Below are positions 51,813 to 51,813 of a stretch of DNA of 51,813 bases, piece by piece. The stretch spans positions 1 to 51,813 of the forward strand of contig JAFUVZ010000002.1 of assembly GCA_017471185.1 (NCBI GenBank). The letters are read 5' to 3'. The position numbers were made by a program, and so were the translations under genes. Positions within the stretch are counted from its first letter, which is position 1; each line of letters starts with the position of its first letter. The notes under the pieces were generated by a model. The model saw only the letters and a program-made list of their open reading frames with translations, was not told the origin of the DNA and did not search any database. This stretch comes from Bacteroidaceae bacterium (GTDB lineage Bacteria > Bacteroidota > Bacteroidia > Bacteroidales > Bacteroidaceae).

Positions 51813-51813
51813 C

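Overview
The window comes from a member of the Bacteroidota, most likely Bacteroidales and close to Prevotellaceae. The evidence is the gene content (UpxY-like NusG paralogue, DUF5606, DUF3276, DUF3256, a sodium-pumping methylmalonyl-CoA decarboxylase, reverse rubrerythrin, SusA-like GH13), the weak Shine-Dalgarno signals, and repeated promoters of the Bacteroidota type (TTTG, 19 bases, TAnnTTTG). This is mostly chromosomal housekeeping DNA. It carries no complete mobile island or CRISPR array.

Layout. 1-3362 is the head of an exopolysaccharide locus on the minus strand: a long leader, a NusG-family antiterminator and a Wzc/GumC-type chain-length protein cut by the window edge. 3426-6805 is the minus-strand cluster nusB-yajC-ybbR-coaE-DUF5606, with coaE broken by a frameshift at a 7-base tandem repeat. 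6990-9234 holds DUF3276, rplY, pth and an S4 RNA-binding protein. 9571-12817 holds a Gfo/Idh/MocA oxidoreductase and a Kef-type antiporter. 12975-17595 is the propionate operon mce-mmdA-oadG-biotin carrier-mmdB. 17690-25808 holds a GH13 amylase, reverse rubrerythrin, nadE, an outer-membrane protein and a strange Trp/Tyr-rich secreted protein. 25987-36140 holds a CapD-like dehydratase, a GH2 lipoprotein, an acetyltransferase, an esterase, an Fe-S aldo/keto reductase, DUF3256 and a DMT transporter. 36267-42860 is a co-directional run: pgeF, B3/B4, M23 peptidase, phoH, purC, menG, aroE, hydrolase. 42905-46941 holds TPM, LemA and an outer-membrane beta-barrel receptor. 47021-51812 holds a tiny ORF, tRNA-Arg, an SGNH hydrolase, a decayed porin, a COG0523 GTPase, a MIP channel, and the remains of an SDR gene abutting a BRO/antirepressor-like gene end.

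The most unusual signal is in the repeats. First, tandem arrays with a strict 7-base period (units such as AATGAAT, AATTGAC, AATGTTC, TTACGAG, AATGGAG) recur at least eight times. Most start exactly at a stop codon, and two lie inside genes (coaE, GH2). Second, four copies of a modular palindromic element of about 120-250 bp sit between genes. Its ends are inverted repeats related to AAGTTTCGCAAG and its internal hairpin modules keep the same order. It looks like a REP- or MITE-type element. One array abuts one element base for base, so the two families may be linked.
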